Source: Billgrantia aerodenitrificans
Lineage (GTDB): Bacteria > Pseudomonadota > Gammaproteobacteria > Pseudomonadales > Halomonadaceae
DNA length: 64,000 nucleotides
NCBI RefSeq assembly: GCF_021404405.1
Contig: NZ_JABFTV010000012.1
Span: 114,712 to 178,711, forward strand
Direction of reading: 5' to 3'
Within the stretch, counting starts at the first letter, position 1, and each line of letters begins with the position of its first letter. This document shows, in pieces, positions 50,388 through 58,952 of this stretch. A model generated the notes under the pieces. It searched no databases, was not told the origin of the DNA, and saw only the letters and a program-made list of their open reading frames with translations. Made by a program: the position numbers and the translations under genes.

Positions 50388-51301
50388 TGATTGAACTTCG
50401 TCACCTGCGCACGCTGATCGCGCTGCGCGACGCCGGCTCCCTGGTCGAGGCGGCAGAGCGGGTTCACCTGACCCAATCCGCTCTCTCCCACCAGATCAAG
50501 GATCTCGAAGAGCGACTGGGTACCGCCCTGTTCGTGCGCAAGACGCGGCCCGTCGAGTTCACCCGCGCCGGGCAGCGGTTGCTGGTCCTGGCCGAGCAGG
50601 TGCTGCCGCTGGTGCGTATGGCCGAGCGCGACGTGGCGCGCTTGATCGGCCATGAACCGGGCCGCCTGCATATGGCCATCGAGTGCCACAGCTGTTTCCA
50701 GTGGCTGATGCCGACCATCGACCGCTTCCGCGACCACTGGCCGGAAGTGGAGATCGACATTCCCGGCGGGCACCACTTCGACCCGCTGCCGGCACTGGCC
50801 CGCGAGCAGCTCGATCTGGTGATCACCGCCGACCCGCAGCCGCTGACCGGCGTCTATTACGAGCCGCTGTTCCGCTACGAAGGACTGCTGGCCGTGGCCC
50901 GCCAGCACCGTCTCGCCGAACACTCCTTCGTGACCCCCTCAGACCTGGCCGAGGAGACGCTGATCACCTACCCGGTAGAGCATGCCCGGCTGGATGTCTT
51001 CACCCAATTCCTCGATCCTGCCGGCGTGCGCCCCCGGGAGATCCGTACCGCTGAGCTCACGGTCATGATGATGCAGCTGGTGGCCAGCGGTCGCGGCGTC
51101 TGTGCACTGCCCAACTGGGCGTTGACCGAGTATCTGGAGCGGGACTACGTGAAGGCAGTGGGTCTCGGCGAGGCTGGCATGTGGAGCACGCTTTACGCCG
51201 CCATCCGCGACGAGAGCCGCGATCAGCCGTGGATGGAAGACTTCCTGCGTACGGCCCGCGAAACCTCCTTCGCCGTGCTCGAAGGCATCAAACCGGCTTG
51301 A
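50387..51301 (+). CDS. metR: LysR-family regulator MetR
   Basis: A 304-residue LysR-type regulator. The N-terminal helix-turn-helix (IELRHLRTLIALRDAGSLVEAAERVHLTQSALSHQIKDLE) is that of MetR, which responds to homocysteine. The effector domain (about 90-295) follows. The divergent metE confirms the call. The final 14 bp overlap the 3' end of the convergent histidine kinase gene. Confidence 0.93.
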   Translation: MIELRHLRTLIALRDAGSLVEAAERVHLTQSALSHQIKDLEERLGTALFVRKTRPVEFTRAGQRLLVLAEQVLPLVRMAERDVARLIGHEPGRLHMAIECHSCFQWLMPTIDRFRDHWPEVEIDIPGGHHFDPLPALAREQLDLVITADPQPLTGVYYEPLFRYEGLLAVARQHRLAEHSFVTPSDLAEETLITYPVEHARLDVFTQFLDPAGVRPREIRTAELTVMMMQLVASGRGVCALPNWALTEYLERDYVKAVGLGEAGMWSTLYAAIRDESRDQPWMEDFLRTARETSFAVLEGIKPA

Positions 51302-52928
51302 CCGGCGGCAGCCTCTCCTTGCCCACCGGCACCCGCGGCAGCAGCAGCGAGAAGCGTGCGCCGCCCAGCTCCTGGCTGTCGTCGACCACCACGCTGCCAC
51401 CATGCCAGGCCATGATCTTCTGCACGATGGAGAGCCCCAGCCCATAGCCGCCGCTGCGCCGGGTGCGGCTGTCGTCGAGGCGGGCGAAGGGTTTGAAGAT
51501 CGACTGGCGCTCACCGGGCGGCACGCCGGGGCCGTCATCCTCGATGTCGAGCCGCACCAGACGCGACTCCAGCGAGAGCCGCACCAGCACCCGCGACTGC
51601 GCATGGCGACAGGCGTTGGCCACCAGGTTCTGCAGGGCCCGCTGCAAATAACGTGGATCGGCCTGGACCTCCACCTCGGCCCCCGGGGCCAGCTCGAGAC
51701 GCAGATGGGCATGCAGCGGCGCCAGGGTCTCGATGACCCGCTCGGCGACGGCCCGGCAGTCGACCCGGGTACGCTCCAGTGCGGTGCCGTTGACCAGGCC
51801 GCTGTCGAGGCGGGCATAGGTGAGAATCTCGTCGATGAGCTGGTCGAGCTCCTCGATATCGCTGTCGATGCCGTGCAGCTGGCGGTGAACGGCCGGGTCG
51901 TCGGTCATGTCCTCGACCATCTGCATGGCGAAGCGGATCCGCGCCACCGGGGTACGCAGCTCATGGGAAACCGCCCGGATCATCTCCTGCTGCGAACGCA
52001 GCAGCGACTGTACCTGAGCCGCCATGGCGTTGAAGGCCATGCCGACCCGACCGATGAAGCCGCCGCCATCGACCTTGACCCGGGTATCGAGGCGGCCGCT
52101 GGCGATGCGCCCGGCGGCCAGCTCTAGCCGCGCCAGACGTGCCTCCACGCCACGCACGATCAGATAAATGATCGCCGCCAGCACGCCGAGCATGATCACC
52201 AGCACCAGCAGCAGCAGCGAAATGGGGGTGGGTTCCAGCGCCGAGACGGGGCCGATCGACAGCCACTGCCGCGAGCCGTCGGCGGCAGGCACCGCCAGAT
52301 GCACCGTCAGCGCCCAGTGGCCGGGCAGCAGACGAATCACCAGTTCACCGTCGCGCAGTCGGGAAAGCTGGTGGCTATCGAGTCCTTCGGGGGCCAGGTC
52401 ACGCAGGTGTACCGGCAGGGCATCGCTGGTCACGCCTTTGAGGCGCCGCTGGCGCGCCTCGCCGTCGACCTCGGCGAGCCAGTCGCCGAGTAGCTGCGCC
52501 AGGCCGCGCAGCTGACGCTCGTTGAGCCCCGACAGGCGCGCCTCGAGAATACGCTCCTCACGCGGCAGTTTCCGATAAAGACGCCAGCTGTCTTCGTCGT
52601 AGACCTTCACCAGCACGCGGCCCCGATCCAGCCGTCGCCGCTCGAACCAGCTCAGCTCGGTGTCGTCGGGCTCGCGCAGCGAGAGCCGCATGTTGAGCAG
52701 ATCGGACTGCTGGGTCAGCCAGGTGCCGCGTTCATGAGCCGGCAGGGCCGCCACTCGCCAGGAGAGAAGCTGCAGCGGCGCTTCGGCCAGCTGTTCACGA
52801 TACTGTTCGACTCGCACCCGGTCGACCAGGGCCAGGCCCATCAGGGCCAGGCCGAAGGTCAGCAGCAACGCCAGCGCCAAGGCCAGATAGACACGCAGAA
52901 AGGAGCCATCGGCCAGGAACCGCTGCAT
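51288..52928 (-). CDS. Sensor histidine kinase, RstB-like
   Basis: A 546-residue membrane kinase: helix at about 10-35, a large periplasmic domain (about 36-235), a second helix (about 240-265), HAMP, then HisKA with the phospho-acceptor in VSHELRTPVARIRF, and an HATPase domain (N box NLVANACRHA, G1 DDGPGVP, G2 GGYGLGLSI). It pairs with the response regulator 3 bp upstream. The stimulus is unknown. Confidence 0.88.
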   Translation of the reverse strand: MQRFLADGSFLRVYLALALALLLTFGLALMGLALVDRVRVEQYREQLAEAPLQLLSWRVAALPAHERGTWLTQQSDLLNMRLSLREPDDTELSWFERRRLDRGRVLVKVYDEDSWRLYRKLPREERILEARLSGLNERQLRGLAQLLGDWLAEVDGEARQRRLKGVTSDALPVHLRDLAPEGLDSHQLSRLRDGELVIRLLPGHWALTVHLAVPAADGSRQWLSIGPVSALEPTPISLLLLVLVIMLGVLAAIIYLIVRGVEARLARLELAAGRIASGRLDTRVKVDGGGFIGRVGMAFNAMAAQVQSLLRSQQEMIRAVSHELRTPVARIRFAMQMVEDMTDDPAVHRQLHGIDSDIEELDQLIDEILTYARLDSGLVNGTALERTRVDCRAVAERVIETLAPLHAHLRLELAPGAEVEVQADPRYLQRALQNLVANACRHAQSRVLVRLSLESRLVRLDIEDDGPGVPPGERQSIFKPFARLDDSRTRRSGGYGLGLSIVQKIMAWHGGSVVVDDSQELGGARFSLLLPRVPVGKERLPPVKPV

Positions 52929-52931
52929 CGA

Positions 52932-53618
52932 TCAGGCGTCCTTGACGAACAGGTAGCCCTTGCTGCGTACTGTCTTGATCCGGTGCGGATGGTTGGGGTC
53001 GTCGCCGATCTTGGGCCGTATCCGCGATACCCGCACGTCGATGGAACGATCCTGGCCATCGTATTTGATGCCGCGCAGATCGCTGAAGATCTCTTCCCGC
53101 GTGAGTACCCGCCCGGCGTTGCTGGCCAGCAGCCACAGCAGGTCGAACTCGGCGCTGGTGAGATCGATACGCTCGCCCTCGAGCCAGGCTTCGCGGGTGG
53201 CGCTGTCGACCTCGAGATTACCGAAGGTGAGCCGCGCATCGCCGGACTGGTCGGTATTCTCGGCGCGACGCAACAGCGCCCGCATACGCGCCAGCAGTAC
53301 CCGTGGCTGAACCGGCTTGGGCACGTAATCGTCGGCCCCCATCTCCAGCCCAAGGACCTGATCCATGTCGTCGGTGCGCGCAGTCAACATCAGAATCGGC
53401 CCGGCATAGTTCGGCCTGGCCCGGCGACAGATCGACAATCCATCCTCTCCGGGCAGCATCAGATCGAGAATCACAAGATCCGGCTGCAACGCCTGGATCT
53501 GTTCAACGCCTCGCGAGCCCTCGGCCTCCACCGTCACCTTGAAGCCATTCGACTCCAGATAGTCCCGGGTGAGCTCCGCCAGGCGCACGTCATCCTCGAT
53601 AATCAGCACGTGTTCCAT
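52932..53618 (-). CDS. OmpR-family response regulator, RstA-like
   Basis: A 228-residue regulator. The receiver domain has the acidic pair (IEDD), the phospho-acceptor D in LVILDLMLPG at about residue 52 and the lysine in PKPVQP. The C-terminal winged helix ends RTVRSKGYLFVKD. ATG 53618 (MEHVLIIEDD) is chosen over upstream ATGs that add a non-conserved leader. It begins the two-gene operon with the kinase. Confidence 0.9.
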   Translation of the reverse strand: MEHVLIIEDDVRLAELTRDYLESNGFKVTVEAEGSRGVEQIQALQPDLVILDLMLPGEDGLSICRRARPNYAGPILMLTARTDDMDQVLGLEMGADDYVPKPVQPRVLLARMRALLRRAENTDQSGDARLTFGNLEVDSATREAWLEGERIDLTSAEFDLLWLLASNAGRVLTREEIFSDLRGIKYDGQDRSIDVRVSRIRPKIGDDPNHPHRIKTVRSKGYLFVKDA

Positions 53619-53842
53619 GTCGCTGCTTTCCAGGTTGTCATCCATCCTAGTCATCCCCGTGCTGGGCCTCGTTGTCATTGGGACACCCTGTCCCGCCAAT
53701 CACTCATCAAGGATACCCGAAATAGGCGCTTTCGCCTGCCTTTGGTGACATTTCGCGTCCTTGCAGCTTGCCAGCGAAGCATAGCCCGGACTTGACGATA
53801 TCCCAAAGGATGCCCCCTGAACAGTCACAGCTCACCCACAGG

Positions 53843-53914
53843 TTATCCACTTGAAGCAGGCCAAAAAGCACACTATCTTGTGCTCTCAAGATGGAACAAC
53901 ACAAGATGATGTGC
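53843..53914 (+). promoter_or_regulatory. nrdA promoter with two NrdR boxes and a DnaA-like box
   Basis: Box 1 is AGCACA-CTATCT-TGTGCT (53867-53884); box 2 is ACACAAGATGATGTGC (53899-53914). Their centres are 31 bp apart, the canonical NrdR spacing. A -35/-10 pair (TTGAAG 53851-53856, 17 bp, TATCTT 53874-53879) overlaps box 1. TTATCCACT (53843-53851) is one base off a DnaA box. This accounts for the 372-bp gap before nrdA; nothing else was seen in it. Confidence 0.8.
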
Positions 53915-53990
53915 ATCTAGCAAGTCCACTCCTGACTGTCAATGCCTTCGTCGCCCCTGTCTCATCCCCACTGCAAGGGATCATCGGCTC

Positions 53991-56942
53991 ATGGAACTTC
54001 AGACCCCCGACTCGACCGACCTGTCACTCACGGCGCCGCACACCCTGCGCGTGATCAAGCGCAACGGCGACGTGGTGTCCTTCGATGCCAGCAAGATCGC
54101 CGTGGCCATGCGCAAGGCCTTCATCGCCGTGGAGGGCGACAACGTCAGCGCCTCCTCGCGGGTACGCGACTTCGTCGACCAGGCCAGCCAGAGCATCGCC
54201 AGCGCGTTCTTGCGCCGCATGCCCGACGGCGGCACGCTGCACATCGAGGACATTCAGGATCAGGTCGAGCTGGCACTGATGCGGGCCGGTGAGCAGAAGG
54301 TGGCCCGCGCCTACGTGCTCTATCGCGAGGAGCACGCCCGCGCCCGCGCCGCCGCCGGCGGCGACATCGAAAAGCCGCACCCCACACTCAACGTCACCCT
54401 CGACGACGGCAGCCGCCGCCCGCTCGACCTCGGCCGCATCGAGACGCTGGTGTTCGATGCCTGCGCCGAGCTCGAGAACGTCGACCCCAACCGCATCGTC
54501 GAGGCGTCGCTGAAGAACCTCTACGACGGCGTCTCGGTGGATGGCGTCTCCCAGGCGCTGATGATGACCGCGCGCACCCTGGTGGAGAAGGAGCCCAACT
54601 ACACCTATGTCACCGCGCGGCTGCTGCAGGACAGCCTGCGTCGCGAGGCGCTCTCCTTCCTCGGCGTGGCCGAAGAGGCAACCTTCGGCGAGATGGCCGA
54701 GCTCTACAAGCCGGCGTTCATCGAGTACGTCGCCCGCGGCATCGAGTACGAACAGCTCGACCCCAGGCTTGCCGAGTTCGATCTCGAGCGGCTCGGCGAC
54801 GCGCTGGACCACACCCGCGACAACGCCTTCACCTATCTCGGCCTGCAGACCCTCTACGACCGCTACTTCATCCATCGGGACGACGTGCGCTACGAGCTGC
54901 CCCAGGTGATGTTCATGCGCGTGGCCATGGGCCTGGCGCTGAACGAGGACGACCGCGAAGCGCGCGCCATCGAATTCTACGAGCTGCTCTCCAGCTTCGA
55001 CTACATGGCCTCGACGCCGACCCTGTTCAACTCGGGCACCGTGCGCAGCCAGCTCTCCAGCTGCTACCTCACCACCGTTCCCGACGATCTCGACGGCATC
55101 TACAGCGCCATCCGCGACAACGCCCTGCTCTCCAAGTGGGCCGGCGGCCTGGGCAACGACTGGACCCCGGTACGCGCGCTGGGCTCCTACATCAAGGGCA
55201 CCAACGGCAAGAGCCAGGGCGTGGTGCCGTTCCTCAAGGTGGTCAACGACACTGCCGTGGCGGTGAACCAGGGCGGCAAGCGCAAGGGCGCGGTGTGCGC
55301 CTATCTGGAGACCTGGCACCTGGACGTGGAGGAGTTCCTCGAGCTGCGCAAGAACACCGGCGACGACCGCCGCCGCACCCATGACATGAACACCGCCAAC
55401 TGGGTGCCCGACCTGTTCATGAAGCGGGTGTTCGACGACAAGGAGTGGACGCTGTTCTCGCCCGCCACCTGTCCCGACCTGCACGACCTCTACGGCGCCG
55501 CCTTCGAGCAGCGCTACGAGGAGTACGAGGCGATGACCCGCTCCGGCCAGCTCAAGCTGTTCAAGCGCGTGCGCGCCAAGGACCTGTGGCGCAAGATGCT
55601 CTCGATGCTGTTCGAGACCGGTCACCCGTGGATCACCTTCAAGGACCCGTGCAACCTGCGCAGCCCGCAGCAGCACGCCGGCGTGGTGCACTCCTCCAAC
55701 CTGTGCACCGAGATCACCTTGAACACCAGCGTCGACGAGATTGCGGTGTGTAACCTGGGCTCGATCAACCTGGCGCAGCACGTGGTCGACGGCAAGCTCG
55801 ACGACGCCAAGCTGAAGAAGAGCGTGCGTACCGCCGTGCGCATGCTCGACAACGTCATCGACATCAATTACTACGCGGTGCCCCAGGCGAGAAACTCCAA
55901 CCTCAAGCATCGCCCGGTGGGGCTCGGCATCATGGGCTTCCAGGACGCCCTCTACGCCCAGGACATCGCCTACGCCTCGGAAGAGGCGGTGGAGTTCGCC
56001 GACCGCTCCATGGAGCTGGTCAGCTATCACGCCATCGAGGCATCGAGCGACCTGGCCGCCGAGCGCGGCCACTACGAGAGCTTCGAGGGCTCGCTGTGGA
56101 GCCAGGGCATTCTGCCCATCGACTCCATCGACAAGCTGGTGACGGAGCGCGGCGAGAAGTACATCGAGGTGGATACCGGCGCGACCCAGGACTGGGACCG
56201 CATCCGCAAGAAGATTGCCGAGCAGGGCATGCGCAACTCCAACGTGATGGCCATCGCCCCCACCGCGACGATCTCCAACATCTGCGGCGTGTCGCAGTCG
56301 ATCGAGCCCACGTACCAGAACCTCTACGTGAAGTCGAACCTCTCCGGCGAGTTCACCGTGGTCAACGCCTACCTGGTCCACGACCTCAAGGCGCGCGGGC
56401 TGTGGGACGAGGTGATGATCAACGACCTCAAGTACTACGACGGCTCGGCCCAGCCCATCGAGCGCATCCCGGACGACCTCAAGGCCAAGTACGCCACCGC
56501 CTTCGAGGTGGAGCCGAAGTGGCTGGTGGAGGCCGCCTCACGGCGCCAGAAGTGGATCGACCAGGCCCAGTCGCTGAACCTCTACATCAAGGGCGTTTCC
56601 GGCAAGAAGCTCGACGTGACCTACCGCATGGCGTGGTTCCGCGGGCTCAAGACCACCTACTACCTGCGCGCCCTGGGCGCCACCTCGGTGGAGAAATCCA
56701 CCGTGGACCGCGGCAACCTCAATGCGGTGAGCAACCAGGCACCGGTCGGCGGCGCCCCGCAGGCACAGCCGGCACGAGAGCCCTCAGCGCAGAACCGAGA
56801 GCCCTCAGCGCAGAACCGAGAGCCCGCGACGCAGAAAGAGCCGCGCGGGGTGGAGGACTTCCTCACCGGCAAGGCGGGCAGCGGCTCTCGCGCACCCAGT
56901 GCCGCAGAAATCGATGACCTGGGTTGCGAGGCCTGCCAGTAA
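53991..56942 (+). CDS. nrdA: Class Ia ribonucleotide reductase, alpha subunit
   Basis: A 983-residue catalytic subunit. Two N-terminal ATP-cones appear (about 18-115 and 130-220), as in the Pseudomonas enzyme, against one in E. coli. Catalytic cysteines lie in SQLSSCYLTT, SSNLCTEITLN and AVCNLGSINLAQ. The end is GCEACQ, the CxxC shuttle pair. Before it is a linker with a 7-residue tandem repeat (EPSAQNR twice, then EPATQK). It reduces ribonucleoside diphosphates with NrdB. NrdR boxes precede it. Confidence 0.96.
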   Translation: MELQTPDSTDLSLTAPHTLRVIKRNGDVVSFDASKIAVAMRKAFIAVEGDNVSASSRVRDFVDQASQSIASAFLRRMPDGGTLHIEDIQDQVELALMRAGEQKVARAYVLYREEHARARAAAGGDIEKPHPTLNVTLDDGSRRPLDLGRIETLVFDACAELENVDPNRIVEASLKNLYDGVSVDGVSQALMMTARTLVEKEPNYTYVTARLLQDSLRREALSFLGVAEEATFGEMAELYKPAFIEYVARGIEYEQLDPRLAEFDLERLGDALDHTRDNAFTYLGLQTLYDRYFIHRDDVRYELPQVMFMRVAMGLALNEDDREARAIEFYELLSSFDYMASTPTLFNSGTVRSQLSSCYLTTVPDDLDGIYSAIRDNALLSKWAGGLGNDWTPVRALGSYIKGTNGKSQGVVPFLKVVNDTAVAVNQGGKRKGAVCAYLETWHLDVEEFLELRKNTGDDRRRTHDMNTANWVPDLFMKRVFDDKEWTLFSPATCPDLHDLYGAAFEQRYEEYEAMTRSGQLKLFKRVRAKDLWRKMLSMLFETGHPWITFKDPCNLRSPQQHAGVVHSSNLCTEITLNTSVDEIAVCNLGSINLAQHVVDGKLDDAKLKKSVRTAVRMLDNVIDINYYAVPQARNSNLKHRPVGLGIMGFQDALYAQDIAYASEEAVEFADRSMELVSYHAIEASSDLAAERGHYESFEGSLWSQGILPIDSIDKLVTERGEKYIEVDTGATQDWDRIRKKIAEQGMRNSNVMAIAPTATISNICGVSQSIEPTYQNLYVKSNLSGEFTVVNAYLVHDLKARGLWDEVMINDLKYYDGSAQPIERIPDDLKAKYATAFEVEPKWLVEAASRRQKWIDQAQSLNLYIKGVSGKKLDVTYRMAWFRGLKTTYYLRALGATSVEKSTVDRGNLNAVSNQAPVGGAPQAQPAREPSAQNREPSAQNREPATQKEPRGVEDFLTGKAGSGSRAPSAAEIDDLGCEACQ
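56776..56837 (+). repeat. 21-bp tandem repeat in the nrdA tail
   Basis: Unit gagagccctcagcgcagaac+c at 56776-56796 and 56797-56817 (identical), with a decayed third copy from 56818. It encodes the flexible linker before the C-terminal cysteines. Confidence 0.85.
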
Positions 56943-56965
56943 GACACGTATTGCCAACGGCGTAG

Positions 56966-57070
56966 CGAGAGGCGCCGGGAGCAAGCCGGAGAGGAGGTCC
57001 TACGCCAGGGATGGCGTCGGTAGCGCCCAGGGATGGGTTTACAGCGCCTCCTCGCAGGCTTGCTCCCGGC
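56966..57070 (+). repeat. Repeat family A, complete copy A3
   Basis: Arms GCCGGGAGCAAGCC...GAGGAGG and CCTCCTCGCAGGCTTGCTCCCGGC form a ~100-bp palindrome with an inner hairpin CGCCAGGGATGGCG. It occupies most of the 185-bp nrdA-nrdB gap and would be transcribed in the nrdAB mRNA. Confidence 0.82.
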
Positions 57071-57127
57071 ATGAGCCTCGAGCGGTGAATCCATCTACGG
57101 CCCCAAAAGAATCCGAGGTGAAGTGAA

Positions 57128-58369
57128 ATGCTGAACTGGGACGAGTTCCACGAGGACGAAACCACCGTCGCCGAGCAGCCGGCCAAGGCCGCGCCGGCGC
57201 CTGCCGCCAAGCCACAGCCCGCACCGGCCGACGAGGTCAAGGAGTCCGGCGGCAACTACCGGGTGGCCGACAGCGACCGCCTGGCACGGGCACGCAAGTC
57301 ATTGGAAGAGCTCGACGTGGCCGCCGGTCTCGAGGAGCTGGAGATGGGCGCGGCGCGCATTCAGGTCGACGACAAGCAGATGATCAACGCTCGCGCCGAC
57401 CTCAACCAGCTCGTGCCCTTCAAGTACGAGTGGGCGTGGCAGAAATACCTGGACGGCAGCGCCAACCACTGGATGCCCCAGGAAGTGAACATGAACGCCG
57501 ATATCGCCCTGTGGAAGAGCCAGGACGGCCTGACACCGGACGAGCGGCGCATCGTCGAGCGCAGCCTGGGCTACTTCTCCACCGCCGACTCGCTGGTGGC
57601 CAACAACCTGGTGCTGGCACTCTATCGCCTGATCACCAACCCCGAGTGCCGCCAGTACCTGCTGCGCCAGGCCTTCGAGGAGGCGATCCACACCCACGCC
57701 TACCAGTACTGCGTGGAGTCGCTGGGCATGGATGAAGGCGAGGTCTTCAACATGTACCGCGAGGTGCCGTCGGTGGCCGCCAAGTCGGCCTGGAGCCTCA
57801 AGCACACCCAGTCGCTGGCGCGCCCGGACTTCAATACCGGCACACCGGAGACCGACCAGGAGCTGCTGCGTAACCTGGTGGCCTTCTACTGCGTGACCGA
57901 AGGCATCTTCTTCTACTGCGGCTTCAGCCAGATCCTCTCCATGGGTCGGCGCAACAAGATGACCGGCGTTGCCGAGCAGTTCCAGTACATCCTGCGCGAC
58001 GAGTCGATGCACCTGAACTTCGGGGTCGACATGATCAACCAGATCAAGATCGAGAACCCGCACCTGTGGACGCCCGAGTTCCAGGACGAAGTGACCCAGA
58101 TGATCCTCGAGGGCACCGAGCTCGAGATCGCCTACGCCCGCGACACCATGCCCCGCGGCGTGCTGGGCATGAACGCGGCGATCATGGAGGAGTACCTGCA
58201 CTTCATCTGCAACCGCCGCCTGGCCCAGATCGGCCTGAAGGAGCAATTCCCAGGGGCGCAGAACCCCTTCCCGTGGATGAGCGAGATCATCGACCTGCGC
58301 AAGGAGAAGAACTTCTTCGAGACCCGCGTCACCGAGTATCAGGTAGGCGGTGCGCTGAGTTGGGATTGA
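57128..58369 (+). CDS. nrdB: Class Ia ribonucleotide reductase, beta subunit
   Basis: A 413-residue di-iron tyrosyl-radical subunit. Iron ligands are seen in E/H pairs (FEEAIHTHAYQYCVE and DESMHLNFG). The radical tyrosine should be the Y in AYQYCVE. An N-terminal extension of about 45 residues is rich in A and P. ATG 57128 follows GAGGTGAAG. Repeat A3 separates it from nrdA. Confidence 0.95.
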   Translation: MLNWDEFHEDETTVAEQPAKAAPAPAAKPQPAPADEVKESGGNYRVADSDRLARARKSLEELDVAAGLEELEMGAARIQVDDKQMINARADLNQLVPFKYEWAWQKYLDGSANHWMPQEVNMNADIALWKSQDGLTPDERRIVERSLGYFSTADSLVANNLVLALYRLITNPECRQYLLRQAFEEAIHTHAYQYCVESLGMDEGEVFNMYREVPSVAAKSAWSLKHTQSLARPDFNTGTPETDQELLRNLVAFYCVTEGIFFYCGFSQILSMGRRNKMTGVAEQFQYILRDESMHLNFGVDMINQIKIENPHLWTPEFQDEVTQMILEGTELEIAYARDTMPRGVLGMNAAIMEEYLHFICNRRLAQIGLKEQFPGAQNPFPWMSEIIDLRKEKNFFETRVTEYQVGGALSWD

Positions 58370-58385
58370 GCCCCACTCGTTCTCA

Positions 58386-58411
58386 CGCCCCACTCGCTGA
58401 CGAGTGGGGCG
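58386..58411 (+). terminator. Hairpin after nrdB
   Basis: CGCCCCACTCG-CTGA-CGAGTGGGGCG is a perfect 11-bp stem. No T-run follows, so termination would be weak or Rho-aided. Confidence 0.6.
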
Positions 58412-58493
58412 CTTAACCAAGCAGGACCCAGGAGCCACCGGCCTTTATGTAGCCAACCAAGACCCACTATCGATTCCAAGTGAGGTAAATGTC

Positions 58494-58823
58494 ATGGCAA
58501 GTCACTCTCTGCAAGACCATGCACTGCCCACCGCAGCTCAGCTCCCGCTCGACGCCAGGGCCTGGCAATCGGCCCTCGACCAGGCACTGACCGCCCACGG
58601 CGGCCCCAACGCCCTGGCCCTCTACCCCCACGTGGCCTTCGCCTTTCCCTCGTCATCGCCCAACCCCTATACCCGCGAGTATCCGCTGCTCGACTACCAC
58701 GAGCTCAAGGAGTGGGCGAATTCACGTGGCTGGCGGGTGCGCCCGGCGCCCGAGCGGGCGCCCGCAGGAGAGAAGTACAGCCCACCGGTGCGCTTCACGC
58801 GCCTGCCCAGTCGCTATCATTGA
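58494..58823 (+). CDS. Hypothetical protein, 109 aa
   Basis: A 109-residue soluble protein. ATG 58494 has GTGAGG 8-9 nt upstream. It is rich in proline, with the segment LYPHVAFAFPSSSPNPYTREYPLLDYHELKEW in the middle and a basic end. I do not recognise the family. It lies 124 bp after nrdB and may be read through from it. An alternative is a short protein unique to this group of bacteria. Confidence 0.6.
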   Translation: MASHSLQDHALPTAAQLPLDARAWQSALDQALTAHGGPNALALYPHVAFAFPSSSPNPYTREYPLLDYHELKEWANSRGWRVRPAPERAPAGEKYSPPVRFTRLPSRYH

Positions 58824-58952
58824 GACGCCGCGCTCCGTGGGTCAGGCCGGCGGTCCGGTCTGGCCCGGCTGCCAGGCTCTCCTGCCGTTGTGGCGATCGC
58901 CGTATCCCCCTACCCTCTGGGCAAGGAGATTGGCAACGGCAAGGAGAGCCGC

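Noticed and set aside
54024..56381. 785-codon open frame on the minus strand, antisense to nrdA
   Set aside because: It is a mirror frame of a strongly coding GC-rich gene; the protein is V/G/H/L-rich with no domain and no ribosome site.
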